From contig JBBDQR010000050.1 in assembly GCA_040905885.1 (NCBI GenBank), forward strand, positions 1 through 44,918: DNA of 44,918 nt, in the 5' to 3' direction. Positions within the stretch are counted from its first letter, which is position 1. Every line of letters starts with the position of its first letter. The position numbers and the translations under genes are program-made. Source of the stretch: JACVRU01 sp040905885 (lineage in GTDB: Bacteria; Actinomycetota; Thermoleophilia; Gaiellales; Gaiellaceae). Below, piece after piece: positions 34,618-41,758 of the stretch. The notes below the pieces were generated by a model. That model had not been told where the DNA came from. It worked only from the letters and a program-made list of their open reading frames with translations, and did not search any database.

Positions 34618-35061
34618 TCAGGAAGCCATCGGCGTCGACGGGACGACGAACTCCTCGTACAGCCTGATCGCGGCCTCGTTGTGCGGGAAGACGTGCAGCT
34701 CGAGCTTCCGCACGCCCGTGCTCCGCGCCCACTCGACCGCCGTCTCCAGCAGCGCCCGCCCGATCCCGCGCCGGCGCCACCCCTCCGCAACCATCAGCCC
34801 CAGGTCGGCGACGTGCGCCGACGACGGATGCTGGTCGCGCGACAACGACAGCCGGCCGACGATCTCGCCCTCGTCCGACTCGGCCACGAACACCGCCGCG
34901 TGCGGGTGGCGCCGGATCGCCTTCAGGTAGCGCCGCTCGTCGCCGGCCGAGCGCCAGTCGCTCGTCGTCAGCAGCCAGCCGCCCGGCTCGCTCCCCACCG
35001 CGCGCCCCAGCTTCACCAACCCGGCCGCGTCGGCCGGGCGGATCCGCCAGCCCGCGCTCAC
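34618..35061 (-). CDS. GNAT N-acetyltransferase, copy A (3'-truncated)
   Basis: A 147-residue GCN5-related acetyltransferase. It carries the acetyl-CoA loop RRRGIGRALL (about 112-121), the strand LGLMVAEGW and the C-terminal motif KLELHVFPHNEAAIRLYEEF. Compared with copies B and C, which continue FGFEREGYRKQ for about 25 residues more, copy A ends abruptly in VVPSTPMAS, so it lost the last strand to a junction near 34650. Whether it is still active is unclear, though the cofactor site is intact. The GTG start overlaps the stop of a gene fragment upstream as GTGA. The substrate is unknown; 34508-34617 contains no other gene. Confidence 0.75.
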   Translation of the reverse strand: MSAGWRIRPADAAGLVKLGRAVGSEPGGWLLTTSDWRSAGDERRYLKAIRRHPHAAVFVAESDEGEIVGRLSLSRDQHPSSAHVADLGLMVAEGWRRRGIGRALLETAVEWARSTGVRKLELHVFPHNEAAIRLYEEFVVPSTPMAS

Positions 35062-35110
35062 TCGACCACGATCCCGTGGCCGCCGCGGCGCGGGTCGCTG
35101 GCAGCCGCGA
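35058..35110 (-). pseudogene. C-terminal remnant, possibly gamma-glutamyltransferase
   Basis: Before the GNAT start the minus strand encodes ASDPRRGGHGIVVE and a stop overlapping the GNAT GTG. The ASDPR-G-G ending resembles C-termini of gamma-glutamyltranspeptidases. The similarity stops near 35110, next to the promoter of the plus-strand operon, so this looks like a breakpoint where foreign DNA joined an older operon. Only some 17 residues remain, so identity is tentative. Confidence 0.35.
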
Positions 35111-35114
35111 CCTT

Positions 35115-35120
35115 TAGAGT
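35115..35120 (+). promoter_or_regulatory. -10 box of the ARH/phosphatase operon
   Basis: TAGAGT lies 6 bases before the ATG at 35127, matching the leaderless layout used elsewhere in the window. Confidence 0.4.
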
Positions 35121-35126
35121 CGACGC

Positions 35127-35735
35127 ATGGATGCAGGGCTCCAGCGCGCCCTTTACGGTGTCGCCGCCGAGCTCCAGCTGCTCGCCTTCGAGAGCGACAT
35201 TACACAGATCTACGAGGCGGACCTCCGCGCGGCAATGCGTCGCTCGCTCCACGTCGCCACGGGACGGCGTGTGGTGCCAGAGGCGAAGATCGCCATCCCA
35301 ACATGGCCGAGAGCCGGAACGGTCGACATCGCCGTTCGAAGCGCGAAGGGTTCCGGCTGGGATGCGCTCGTCGAGCTGAAGGTCTGGAAGCAGCCATCCA
35401 AGGTCTTCGAGACGGGATGGGATGCCTGGAAGCTGGCCAGTGCCTACAAGGCCAACATCGGCTGGCGCGTCTACCTCGTCGCCGCCGGGCCAGAGAGCAC
35501 TTGGCGCGGGGAGGTGCCTGGGCTTGCTTACTGGAAGGGCGTCACCCTCAGGGCGCCCGACGCGTGGGCCGAGATCGCGAGCTGGCCAAGCACGAAGCCG
35601 ACCGAGCTGCCAGCCGGGATCAAGACACATTCGTTGGACCCAGTGGCCATCCACACGCCGCGCGGCGAGGACTGGCATGTCGGCGCGATCCGGATCTCGA
35701 CAACGTCTGGGAGGCCGTGGAAGCCAACCTCGTGA
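35127..35735 (+). CDS. PD-(D/E)XK-fold candidate, first gene of ARH operon
   Basis: A 202-residue protein with a nuclease-like core: Asp 67 in TVDIAVRS and Glu 83/Lys 85 in LVELKVWK, preceded by helices with Glu 30. The rest is alpha/beta, followed by a tryptophan-rich C-terminus. I do not recognise a named family. It starts the operon and overlaps the next gene by GTGA. If the fold call is right it may be a nuclease or a nucleic-acid sensor working with ADP-ribose removal. Confidence 0.6.
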   Translation: MDAGLQRALYGVAAELQLLAFESDITQIYEADLRAAMRRSLHVATGRRVVPEAKIAIPTWPRAGTVDIAVRSAKGSGWDALVELKVWKQPSKVFETGWDAWKLASAYKANIGWRVYLVAAGPESTWRGEVPGLAYWKGVTLRAPDAWAEIASWPSTKPTELPAGIKTHSLDPVAIHTPRGEDWHVGAIRISTTSGRPWKPTS

Positions 35736-36631
35736 GCAGAGACCGGTACCGCGGGACGCTCCTTGGCCTGGCCGTGGGTGACGCGCTCGGCACCACCGTG
35801 GAGTTCAGTCCACCGGGCAGCTTCCAGCCGCTCACCGACATCGTCGGCGGCGGCCCCTTCCACCTCGAGCCCGGCCAGTGGACCGACGACACCTCGATGG
35901 CGCTGTGCCTCGCGGAGAGCCTCGTCGAGCGCCGCGCGTTCGATCCGCGCGACCAGCTGCAGCGGTATGTGCGCTGGTGGCGGGAGGGGCACCTGAGCAG
36001 CACCGGCGAGTGCTTCGACATCGGGACGGCCACGAGCCGGGCCTTGCGGAGGTTCGAGCAGACCGGCGATCCAGACAGCGGCTCGACGAGCCCCGACTCA
36101 GCCGGGAACGGATCGATCATGCGGCTCGCGCCCGTGCCGCTCTTCTTCGCGGGCGACATCGAGGAGGCCGTCGCCCGCTCCGGCGAGAGCTCTCGCACCA
36201 CGCACGGGGCAGCAACGTGCATCGATGCCTGCCGGTATCTGGGCGCGCTGATCGCAGGGGCCGTCAACGACCTGTCCAAGGAGGAACTCCTCTCGCCTGG
36301 CTACGGGCCGGGAGACCTTGTTCCCGAGATCGCCGAGATCCGGTCGGGCTCGTTCAGGAAGCGAGAACCGCCCGAGATCCAGGGCAGCGGCTACGTCGTC
36401 CGCTCGCTCGAGGCGGCCCTCTGGGCCCTGGAGCGAAGCTCCTCGTTCGAGGAAGGTTCGCTCCTGGCCGTCAACCTCGGGGACGACGCCGACACCACCG
36501 GCGCCGTCTACGGGCAGCTCGCCGGCGCGCTCTACGGCGAGCGCGCGATACCCGAGCGCTGGCGAGAGAAGCTGGCGCTCAGGCCGACGATCGAGCTGCT
36601 TGCCGACCAGCTCCATACGCTCTCGCGATGA
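35732..36631 (+). CDS. ADP-ribosylglycohydrolase (DraG/ARH family)
   Basis: A 299-residue hydrolase that removes ADP-ribose from proteins or nucleic acids using two magnesium ions. The metal-binding motifs are evident: GLAVGDALGTTVEF (about 8-21), WTDDTSMAL (about 50-58) and GDDADTTGAVYGQLAG (about 249-264), plus the GNGSIMR block (about 127). Length and order match the ARH family. Start GTG 35732 overlaps the previous stop, and its own stop overlaps the phosphatase ATG, so three genes are coupled. The substrate is not predictable; DraG itself acts on nitrogenase reductase, but no nif genes are present. Confidence 0.92.
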   Translation: MSRDRYRGTLLGLAVGDALGTTVEFSPPGSFQPLTDIVGGGPFHLEPGQWTDDTSMALCLAESLVERRAFDPRDQLQRYVRWWREGHLSSTGECFDIGTATSRALRRFEQTGDPDSGSTSPDSAGNGSIMRLAPVPLFFAGDIEEAVARSGESSRTTHGAATCIDACRYLGALIAGAVNDLSKEELLSPGYGPGDLVPEIAEIRSGSFRKREPPEIQGSGYVVRSLEAALWALERSSSFEEGSLLAVNLGDDADTTGAVYGQLAGALYGERAIPERWREKLALRPTIELLADQLHTLSR

Positions 36632-37086
36632 AGGCTCCGACGCCGGAGTCCTTTTGGGTCGAAGCAGGAACGCTGCTCGCCGGGAAGTACCCGGCGCGCA
36701 GGCTCGAGGCGCTGCTCGACGCCGGCGTCGGCACCTTCGTGGACCTGACCGAGGCCGACGAGCTCGATCCCTACGTCGAGCTGCTCCCGGACCGCGCGGT
36801 GCATCGTCGCTTCCCCGTACCGGACATCGCGTGCCCGCTGGCCGACCAAGTGGCGGCGATCCTGGACTACATTGACGAGCGGCTGGCGCAAGGCGTCGTC
36901 TATCTCCACTGCAGGGGCGGGTGCGGCCGCACGGGCGTCGTCGTCGGCTGCTGGCTCGTACGTCAGGGAGCGAGTCCCGAAGACGCCCTCGCCCGGGTTC
37001 ACGAGCTGACGAGGGCGCTCTGGTCGAAGCCCTGTCCAGAGACCCGGGCGCAGATAGAGATGGTGACCGCGTGGGCGGAGCGTTAG
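36628..37086 (+). CDS. Dual-specificity protein phosphatase
   Basis: A 152-residue cysteine phosphatase. The P-loop HCRGGCGRTG (about 91-100) fits HCx5R(S/T), and the general acid is probably the Asp in PVPDIACP (about 68-75). The family includes CDKN3-like and tyrosine phosphatases. ATG overlaps the ADP-ribosylglycohydrolase stop as ATGA. Co-occurrence of ARH and DSP enzymes suggests a shared signalling substrate, for example a phosphorylated and ADP-ribosylated molecule; this is inference. A kinase is encoded 14 kb upstream in the defence block, but no direct link is visible. Confidence 0.9.
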   Translation: MKAPTPESFWVEAGTLLAGKYPARRLEALLDAGVGTFVDLTEADELDPYVELLPDRAVHRRFPVPDIACPLADQVAAILDYIDERLAQGVVYLHCRGGCGRTGVVVGCWLVRQGASPEDALARVHELTRALWSKPCPETRAQIEMVTAWAER

Positions 37087-37163
37087 AGCCACCAGACCTG
37101 GTTCTTGCAGTCAATGTCCTCGATCAGCTTGACTCGTCGCTCTCCAATGCCGGTGTCATCCGC
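37083..37163 (-). other. Short minus-strand coding remnant ending DCKNQVWWL
   Basis: Downstream of the PDDEXK stop and in another phase, 27 codons read LKADDTGIGERRVKLI and end DCKNQVWWL before a TAA at 37083. The last 27 bases recur almost identically at 41472-41498. It may be a frameshifted tail of the PDDEXK gene or the end of a lost gene. Confidence 0.35.
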
Positions 37164-38238
37164 CTTCAGGGGACGTCAGCCCGTCTTGTCGCAACCGCCC
37201 CGAAGCGGGCACGCTCGACGCTCCAGCGGACGCCGCTGGCAGATACCCGAGCTCTCGGAACCGATCGAGAACCAGAGACACGTGATCGACGAGCTGTCCT
37301 CGCTGCTCGTGGTACTCGCCCGGGGCAAACACGTCCTGGGCTGGCGTGATGTGAGCAAGCGCGTACTGGTCCCAGTCAGAGACGAACTGAATGGCCTTCT
37401 CGCCAGCAAGTTCGGCGGCTGAGCGCGCCGCCGCCCTGCGCTTCTCGTCCGGACGCGTCGAGTCAGCCACGTACACGTTCACGAACGCGTGGTCGTGCGG
37501 TCGGGGCGGATTCCGAGATGGCCAGAACGAGACCCAGACCGTGAACGTCTCGAACTCGAACGCCCGGCGGATCATCCCGTTCGCCAGCGATGCCGTCGAG
37601 CCCGCCTTGCGGTAGCCGGCGGCGAGCCTCTGCATCGGCTCCTCGAGCTCGTCCAAGAACTCCCGCAGACGCCGACTAACGGCGCCGCCACGCCTCCACG
37701 CTTCCCAGTCCGACTCGGTGAAGGGCTCCGGGGCCACGATTCCTTCATTCTCGAGCATTGCGACGAAGTCCAGGGCAAGTCGGCTCTCCGTCCCGCGGAG
37801 GAATCTCGCGAGCAGCTGCCAGCGGCAGAGGATCACCGACACGTCCGGAGCTTCGGTCTCGACGCCCGCTGGAAGCGCCTCGTGGTGCTGTGTCGTGAAG
37901 ATCAGCCCCTTCGGGCCGGGCTGGGGCAAGTCGCTCAGGTAGTGCATGTACTTCGCGATCTGGCCGTAGCTCGTGGTCGCTCCCAGCTTCGACTCGACGA
38001 TGAAGACCGCTTCACCGGGCGCCGTCAGCACGAGGTCGCAGAAGCCGTCGGGGACAGAACGCTGGGTCTCCACATCCCAGGCGGCGATTCCCTCAACCGG
38101 AAGGCCGAGACCTGCCAACCATGCGCCCGCCAGCTCGCTTTCCTCCTGGAACAGGTAGGCCAGCATCTCGGTCAGCTGGTCCTCGTCGCCGCGATGGCCC
38201 GAGCGCCCGATCAGGAAGAGATTCTTTCGCTCGCCCAC
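37156..38238 (-). CDS. PD-(D/E)XK nuclease superfamily protein (PDDEXK_4-like)
   Basis: A 360-residue protein. The N-terminal nuclease core has Glu 19/Asp 20 in GDEDQLTEMLAYLF, Asp 68 in GFCDLVL and Glu 82/Lys 84 in VFIVESKLGA followed by a QIAKYMHYL helix, the order of PDDEXK_4 proteins found in restriction and toxin loci. The C-terminal half is helical. It is monocistronic on the minus strand and its 3' end lies 70 bases from the convergent phosphatase gene. GTG start at 38238. Likely a DNA endonuclease or a defence sensor; no methylase sits next to it. Confidence 0.8.
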   Translation of the reverse strand: MGERKNLFLIGRSGHRGDEDQLTEMLAYLFQEESELAGAWLAGLGLPVEGIAAWDVETQRSVPDGFCDLVLTAPGEAVFIVESKLGATTSYGQIAKYMHYLSDLPQPGPKGLIFTTQHHEALPAGVETEAPDVSVILCRWQLLARFLRGTESRLALDFVAMLENEGIVAPEPFTESDWEAWRRGGAVSRRLREFLDELEEPMQRLAAGYRKAGSTASLANGMIRRAFEFETFTVWVSFWPSRNPPRPHDHAFVNVYVADSTRPDEKRRAAARSAAELAGEKAIQFVSDWDQYALAHITPAQDVFAPGEYHEQRGQLVDHVSLVLDRFRELGYLPAASAGASSVPASGRLRQDGLTSPEGG

Positions 38239-38263
38239 GGTGGCAGTCTGGCAGCGCTCGACC

Positions 38264-38590
38264 TCAGGACACCCGGTAGGCCATCAGGATCGCGTCCACG
38301 TAGTCGCCGGTCGAACGGCGGTAGTGCTGCTTCCGGTAGCCCTCGCGCTCGAAGCCGAACTGCTCGTACAGCCTGATCGCCGCCTCGTTGTGGGGGAAGA
38401 CGTGCAACTCGAGCTTCCGCACGCCCGCGCCCCGCGCCCACTCGACCGCCGCCTCCAGCAGCGCCCGCCCGATCCCCTGCCGGCGCCAGCCCTCCGCCAC
38501 CATCAGCCCCAGGTCGGCGACGTGCGCCGACGACGGATGCTGGTCGCGGGACAGACTCGGCCTACGATCTCGCCCTCGTCCGAACGGCCC
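38264..38590 (-). pseudogene. GNAT acetyltransferase, copy B (N-terminally lost, frameshifted)
   Basis: The C-terminal two thirds of the same GNAT as copy A, with LGLMVAEGWRRQGIGRALL and the full tail KLELHVFPHNEAAIRLYEQFGFEREGYRKQHYR. Upstream, the reading shifts frame at about 38557 within the strand preceding SRDQHPSS, and similarity stops near 38590, where the MerR-like gene begins. The N-terminal acceptor-binding half is therefore absent. Copy B and copy A are visibly about nine-tenths identical at DNA level over 180 bases. Confidence 0.75.
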
Positions 38591-38594
38591 TTGG

Positions 38595-38843
38595 CTACTC
38601 GTCGTCTCCGTGGACGAAGCGGCCTCGCGGTCGCCTGGTGGGCTCGATCGTCGGACCTTCGACCGCGGGGGCGAAGATCTCGGCCCGCAGGCGTTCCACC
38701 TCGTGCCGGTCGAAACGGCGGAAGCCACTTGGAAGGCGCGCGGCGCGGAGGATGCCCTTCCGCTCCCAGTTCCGTACCGTGTTCTCGTGTACTCCGAGCA
38801 GGCGCGCCGTCTCGCGCACGCTCAAGAGTGTCTTCGCAGCCAT
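38595..38843 (-). CDS. MerR-like helix-turn-helix protein
   Basis: An 82-residue DNA-binding protein. LLSVRETARLLGVHENTVRNWERKG is a typical MerR/excisionase winged-helix start, followed by the wing and FRRFDRHEVERL, with a basic-acidic tail. It lacks a dimerisation helix long enough for classical MerR activators and resembles Xis-type or antitoxin-type regulators. A strong AAGGAG precedes the ATG by 6 bases, in contrast to the leaderless neighbours. Three tandem 9-base repeats in front of its promoter are likely binding sites. It replaces the N-terminal half of GNAT copy B. Confidence 0.8.
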   Translation of the reverse strand: MAAKTLLSVRETARLLGVHENTVRNWERKGILRAARLPSGFRRFDRHEVERLRAEIFAPAVEGPTIEPTRRPRGRFVHGDDE

Positions 38844-38865
38844 GGGGACTCCTTCCAGGCATGGG

Positions 38866-38908
38866 AGCGTAGCACGCTGTTGTGGACTTTGTGGACTTTA
38901 TGGACTTT
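38866..38908 (-). promoter_or_regulatory. Promoter with three tandem 9-bp repeats
   Basis: On the plus strand GTGGACTTT occurs at 38882 and 38891 and ATGGACTTT at 38900, directly adjoining. On the minus strand they read AAAGTCCAC and end about 10 bases upstream of a TACGCT box (38871-38866), which lies 22 bases from the MerR-like ATG. They cover the -35 region, as operators or iterons would. Confidence 0.6.
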
Positions 38909-39091
38909 GTCGGCTGCCGCTTCCCCCGAAAGAGCGGGGGCGAAAACCGAGGCGGCTAGGGCCACGATGCCACTGGGGCAGCCGGCGGCGCCACCAGGCC
39001 GGCGTCGAGAGCGAGCTGGAAAAGCCTCTGGTTGCGCGACGAGAGCCTGGTTGGTCGTTCCCTGAGCCAGTTCTGGAGGCGGTCTCCTCCG

Positions 39092-39148
39092 CGACCACTC
39101 GACTGCCGCCTCCAGAAGCGTGCACCCGATCCCGTGCCGGCGGTGGCA
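39092..39148 (-). pseudogene. GNAT acetyltransferase relic (fourth copy)
   Basis: The minus strand encodes HRRHGIGCTLLEAAVEWS, matching WRRQGIGRALLEAAVEWA of copies B and C. The flanks no longer match. The remaining DNA of 38909-39189 shows no other gene that I can support. Confidence 0.6.
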
Positions 39149-39189
39149 CGGCGGTCCGCGGATCGCCCCGCCCGACGCGGCGCCGCTAG

Positions 39190-39195
39190 TACGCT
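39190..39195 (+). promoter_or_regulatory. -10 box of the DUF2325-like gene
   Basis: TACGCT, 7 bases before the ATG at 39203; no clear -35. Confidence 0.35.
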
Positions 39196-39202
39196 CGATT
39201 CC

Positions 39203-39824
39203 ATGCAGGACCGTCCGATCGAGGCCGTGCTCGCAGAGCTCGGCCTCGTCGGCACGCTCGGCGAGCGGGGCCGCGCGATCCTCGAGGCAGCCCGGATCAC
39301 GCATCGGGGAAAGCAGCGGCTGGCCGAGTCGAAGCTCGAGCGTGCGCGCGAGGCGATCGACGCCGAGCTCGCGAGGGCTCTGCGCCACCTGCGCGGCCCG
39401 CCGACCGGGCGACGGGCGTGAGCTCGTCGTCGTCCCCGCAGCCGCGTGTACCTACTGCGGCGGCTCGGCGAACGCCCGGGCGGTCCGGGAACTCGTGGAG
39501 AGCTGCAAACGGGCCGGAGTCAGACGGCTCGTGGTCGTGGGCGGCTCGCCCTCCGTCCGTCAGGATCTCACCGAGCGGCTGGGCGTGCTCGAGCTCCGGC
39601 TCGTCGACGGGACCGAGCGGCGGACGGCCGCGGAGGCGCGAGGCGACGTGGACTGGGCCGACCTGGTGGTCGTCTGCGGGGCGAGCCAGCTGAGCCACAA
39701 GGTCTCGCGCCTCTACACGCGCGACGAGCGCGCGCGGCGGAAGCTCGCCACGTCGAGCCGGCGCGGAGTCGAGGCGATTGCCGGCGCCGTCGTCGAGCAT
39801 CTGCGCCGCCGGCGAGAATCTTGA
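39203..39824 (+). pseudogene. DUF2325-like gene split by a frameshift
   Basis: The first frame starts at ATG 39203 and encodes 72 helical residues (LAELGLVGTLGERGRAILEAA...KLERAREAIDAEL) up to a TGA at 39421. The second frame, open across that stop, has no start codon of its own and continues ELVVVPAAACTYCGGSANAR...RLVVVGGSPSVRQDL...DWADLVVVCGASQLSHKVSRL to 39824. The last part resembles DUF2325, a Rossmann-like domain with an HKV motif. Joining the frames near 39405 (one surplus base in a C/G-rich stretch) would give one protein of about 206 residues. Either a real frameshift, an assembly error, or programmed slippage. Confidence 0.6.
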
Positions 39825-39848
39825 CTTCTCGCTTCAAGAAGTTATATT
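39821..39848 (+). promoter_or_regulatory. Promoter/operator of the nucleotidyltransferase-wHTH pair
   Basis: TTGACT (39821-39826), 16-base spacer, TATATT (39843-39848), and ATG only 6 bases later, so the message is leaderless. A perfect inverted repeat ACTTCT/AGAAGT (39824-39829 and 39837-39842) fills the spacer, an ideal repressor site, probably for the winged-helix partner. Confidence 0.7.
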
Positions 39849-39854
39849 TCCCGT

Positions 39855-40430
39855 ATGTTGGAACCGGATCGCATTGCAACCGTGCTTACGGCATTGGGCG
39901 AGCGGCTCGCGCATGCGGGCGAGCAGACGCAGCTCGTCGTCATCGGCGGCTCGGCACTGACGATCCTCGGTCTCGTCCGGCGCGCGACGCGGGACGTGGA
40001 CGTCGTTGCCCTCCTCGACCACGGCTCGCTGAGGCCGGCAGAGCCGCTGCCGCCCGCGCTCGCGGAGGCGCGAGACACCGTCGCCGCCGATTTCGGGCTG
40101 TCGACGGAGTGGCTCAACACCGGCCCCGCGGATCTGCTCCGCCTCGGGCTCCCGGAGGGCTTCCTGGAGCGACTGGAGACCAGGCGGTTCGGCTCTGCCT
40201 TGACCGTCCACCTTGCGAGCCGCTACGACCAGATCCACTTCAAGCTGTACGCCCTCGTCGACCAGGGGCTCGGGCGCCACGAGGAGGACCTGCGCATCCT
40301 CGCTCCCACACGGGAGGAGCTCGTCGCCGCGGCCCGTTGGTCCCGCAGCCACGATCCGTCTCCCGGATTTCGGCGCGAGCTCGAGGCCGTCCTCCGCTAC
40401 CTCGGAGTCGAGGATGCCGAGCTCGACTAG
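39855..40430 (+). CDS. DUF6036-like nucleotidyltransferase
   Basis: A 191-residue protein with the polymerase-beta nucleotidyltransferase start VVIGGSALTILGLV (28-41) and the metal-binding pair in RDVDVV (Asp 47, Asp 49), followed by a helical C-terminal half (YDQIHFKLYALVDQG). Such enzymes are the toxin in AbiE-like or DUF6036 modules. The gene overlaps the wHTH gene by 17 bases. Its strong leaderless promoter carries an inverted repeat. Substrate unknown, possibly tRNA or the partner. Confidence 0.8.
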   Translation: MLEPDRIATVLTALGERLAHAGEQTQLVVIGGSALTILGLVRRATRDVDVVALLDHGSLRPAEPLPPALAEARDTVAADFGLSTEWLNTGPADLLRLGLPEGFLERLETRRFGSALTVHLASRYDQIHFKLYALVDQGLGRHEEDLRILAPTREELVAAARWSRSHDPSPGFRRELEAVLRYLGVEDAELD

Positions 40431-41424
40431 CGATCGCATCTCCCGAGCGCTCCTGGAGTTCGCGCGCGATCAGTGGGCCCAGCTGGGCGTGTTCATGGAG
40501 ACGGCCCGCAGAGATCAGTGGGCCCAGGATCCAGAGGCGCTGCTCCTGTTCACGCTCGAGGTCGGCAGAGAGGACGCGCGGCTCTTCGACGAGGTCCTCG
40601 ACTGGCTCAGGCAGAACGGCGACCTCGTCAGCGCCCGACGGCTCGCGCACCTGTCACAGGGCGACCCGGTGCGTCCGCTGCTCGAGGCAGCCGTCGAGTG
40701 GGCGGGCCGTCACGGCGCTCGGCTGCGCCTTGGGTCGGCCGGTGCGCCAACGCAGGCGGAACCCGTCTCCGTGTTCCGCCGTCCGGGGCTGCCGGGGCGG
40801 GCCGACGAGACATTCCTCCGGCACGGCTTCGTCAAGCCCGTGACCGTCCCGAGCCAGAAGTCGTCCGAGCCGGATCTCTCGCTCCCGATCAATTTCGCGT
40901 TCCGGCTGCGGCGCCACTTCGGCGTCAACGCCCGCGCGGAGATCGTGCGCTTCCTGCTCACGTCCGCCGTCGATTCGGCGACGACGCTCGCCGTGTCCGA
41001 GGCGGCCGCCTCGACGAAGCGGAACGTCAGCGGCGCCCTGACGGAGCTCGTGGCAGCAGGAGACATCGAGCGCTACTGGGTCGGAAACGAAGCGCGCTAC
41101 CGGATCGACGCCGAGCGTTGGGCGGCATTCCTGGCTCTCGACGTCATTCCAACGTACCGGGACTGGCCGCACCTGCTGCGGGGGCTCGCCGAGATCCGTC
41201 GCTGGCTCGCGCGACCAGACCTCGAAGAGTTGAGCGACTACCTGCGGGCGAGCGAGGCCCGCCGCCTGATGGACGTCGTCGGGCCCATGCTCCAGCGGGC
41301 GGGCGTCGTGGTGGCCAAAGGCGGCGAAGGCGCCGACTACTGGCCGTCGTTCGTCGAGACGGTCGAGAGTGCGCTCGCCGCGCTCGATGCAGTCGTGCCG
41401 GCGGGCGAGCGGGGGCATCGCTAG
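40414..41424 (+). CDS. Winged-helix partner of the nucleotidyltransferase
   Basis: A 336-residue protein. The N-terminal third is helical and contains the duplicated DQWAQ element; the middle (about 170-250) is a winged helix: ARAEIVRFLLTSAV...AVSEAAASTKRNVSGALTELVAAGDIERYWVG, with recognition helix near KRNVSGAL. The C-terminus is helical. Arrangement behind a nucleotidyltransferase resembles AbiEi/AbiEii-type toxin-antitoxin systems, with the order reversed. It probably represses the promoter at 39821-39848. The ATG was chosen because it is the first in frame and overlaps by 17 bases. The last residues run to 41424 over an opposing pseudogene. Confidence 0.72.
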   Translation: MPSSTSDRISRALLEFARDQWAQLGVFMETARRDQWAQDPEALLLFTLEVGREDARLFDEVLDWLRQNGDLVSARRLAHLSQGDPVRPLLEAAVEWAGRHGARLRLGSAGAPTQAEPVSVFRRPGLPGRADETFLRHGFVKPVTVPSQKSSEPDLSLPINFAFRLRRHFGVNARAEIVRFLLTSAVDSATTLAVSEAAASTKRNVSGALTELVAAGDIERYWVGNEARYRIDAERWAAFLALDVIPTYRDWPHLLRGLAEIRRWLARPDLEELSDYLRASEARRLMDVVGPMLQRAGVVVAKGGEGADYWPSFVETVESALAALDAVVPAGERGHR

Positions 41425-41745
41425 AGGGCTGGAGCTCGCCGGCCGCGCCCTGGCCAGGAGCTCGCAGGCTGGAGCCACCAGACCAGGTTCTTGCAGTCGA
41501 AGTGGTCTTCTCCACGGGCGGGCAGGGCCTGGGCGACGCCGTAGTAGCGCGCGGCGGCACGCACCCACGTTCGGGGATGTCGAGGTGGGCTGCCGCCTCC
41601 GCAACGGCGTTGTCCGAGTTGCGCAGCGTCTCGATCACCTGCCAGACGTCCAGGCGCGTCCCTGCCAGCGCCGCTCGGCGCCCGCCGGCCCCGTCCCGGA
41701 AGCCGATCAGCCGATGCTCGTCGCGGCGCGGCCCCTCGTTGGCGG
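41421..41745 (-). pseudogene. DUF433-like antitoxin gene, frameshifted
   Basis: On the minus strand, HRLIGFRDGAGGRRAALAGTRLDVWQ...VIETLRNSDNAVAEAAAHLDIPE is the AGTR-type DUF433 helix-turn-helix. The next part, in another frame, reads WVRAAARYYGVAQ and ends DHFDCKNLVWWLQPASS and beyond to 41421. One base missing near 41570 restores the joint. No start codon was found. The downstream stretch contains the repeat shared with 37086-37112. Confidence 0.65.
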
Positions 41746-41758
41746 CCGGTCGGTGCGC

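Noticed and set aside
34508..34780. N-terminal extension of the AIPR gene
   Set aside because: The extra codons lie opposite and inside the GNAT gene and show no AIPR similarity; the ATG at 34507 starts the recognisable domain.
38882..38908. CRISPR array or microsatellite
   Set aside because: Units are 9 bases and directly abut, with no spacers; only three units. Better explained as operator or iteron sites.
38822..39388. 188-codon minus-strand protein
   Set aside because: Only the short GNAT relic inside it is recognisable; the rest is the antisense of the DUF2325-like gene and unconserved DNA.
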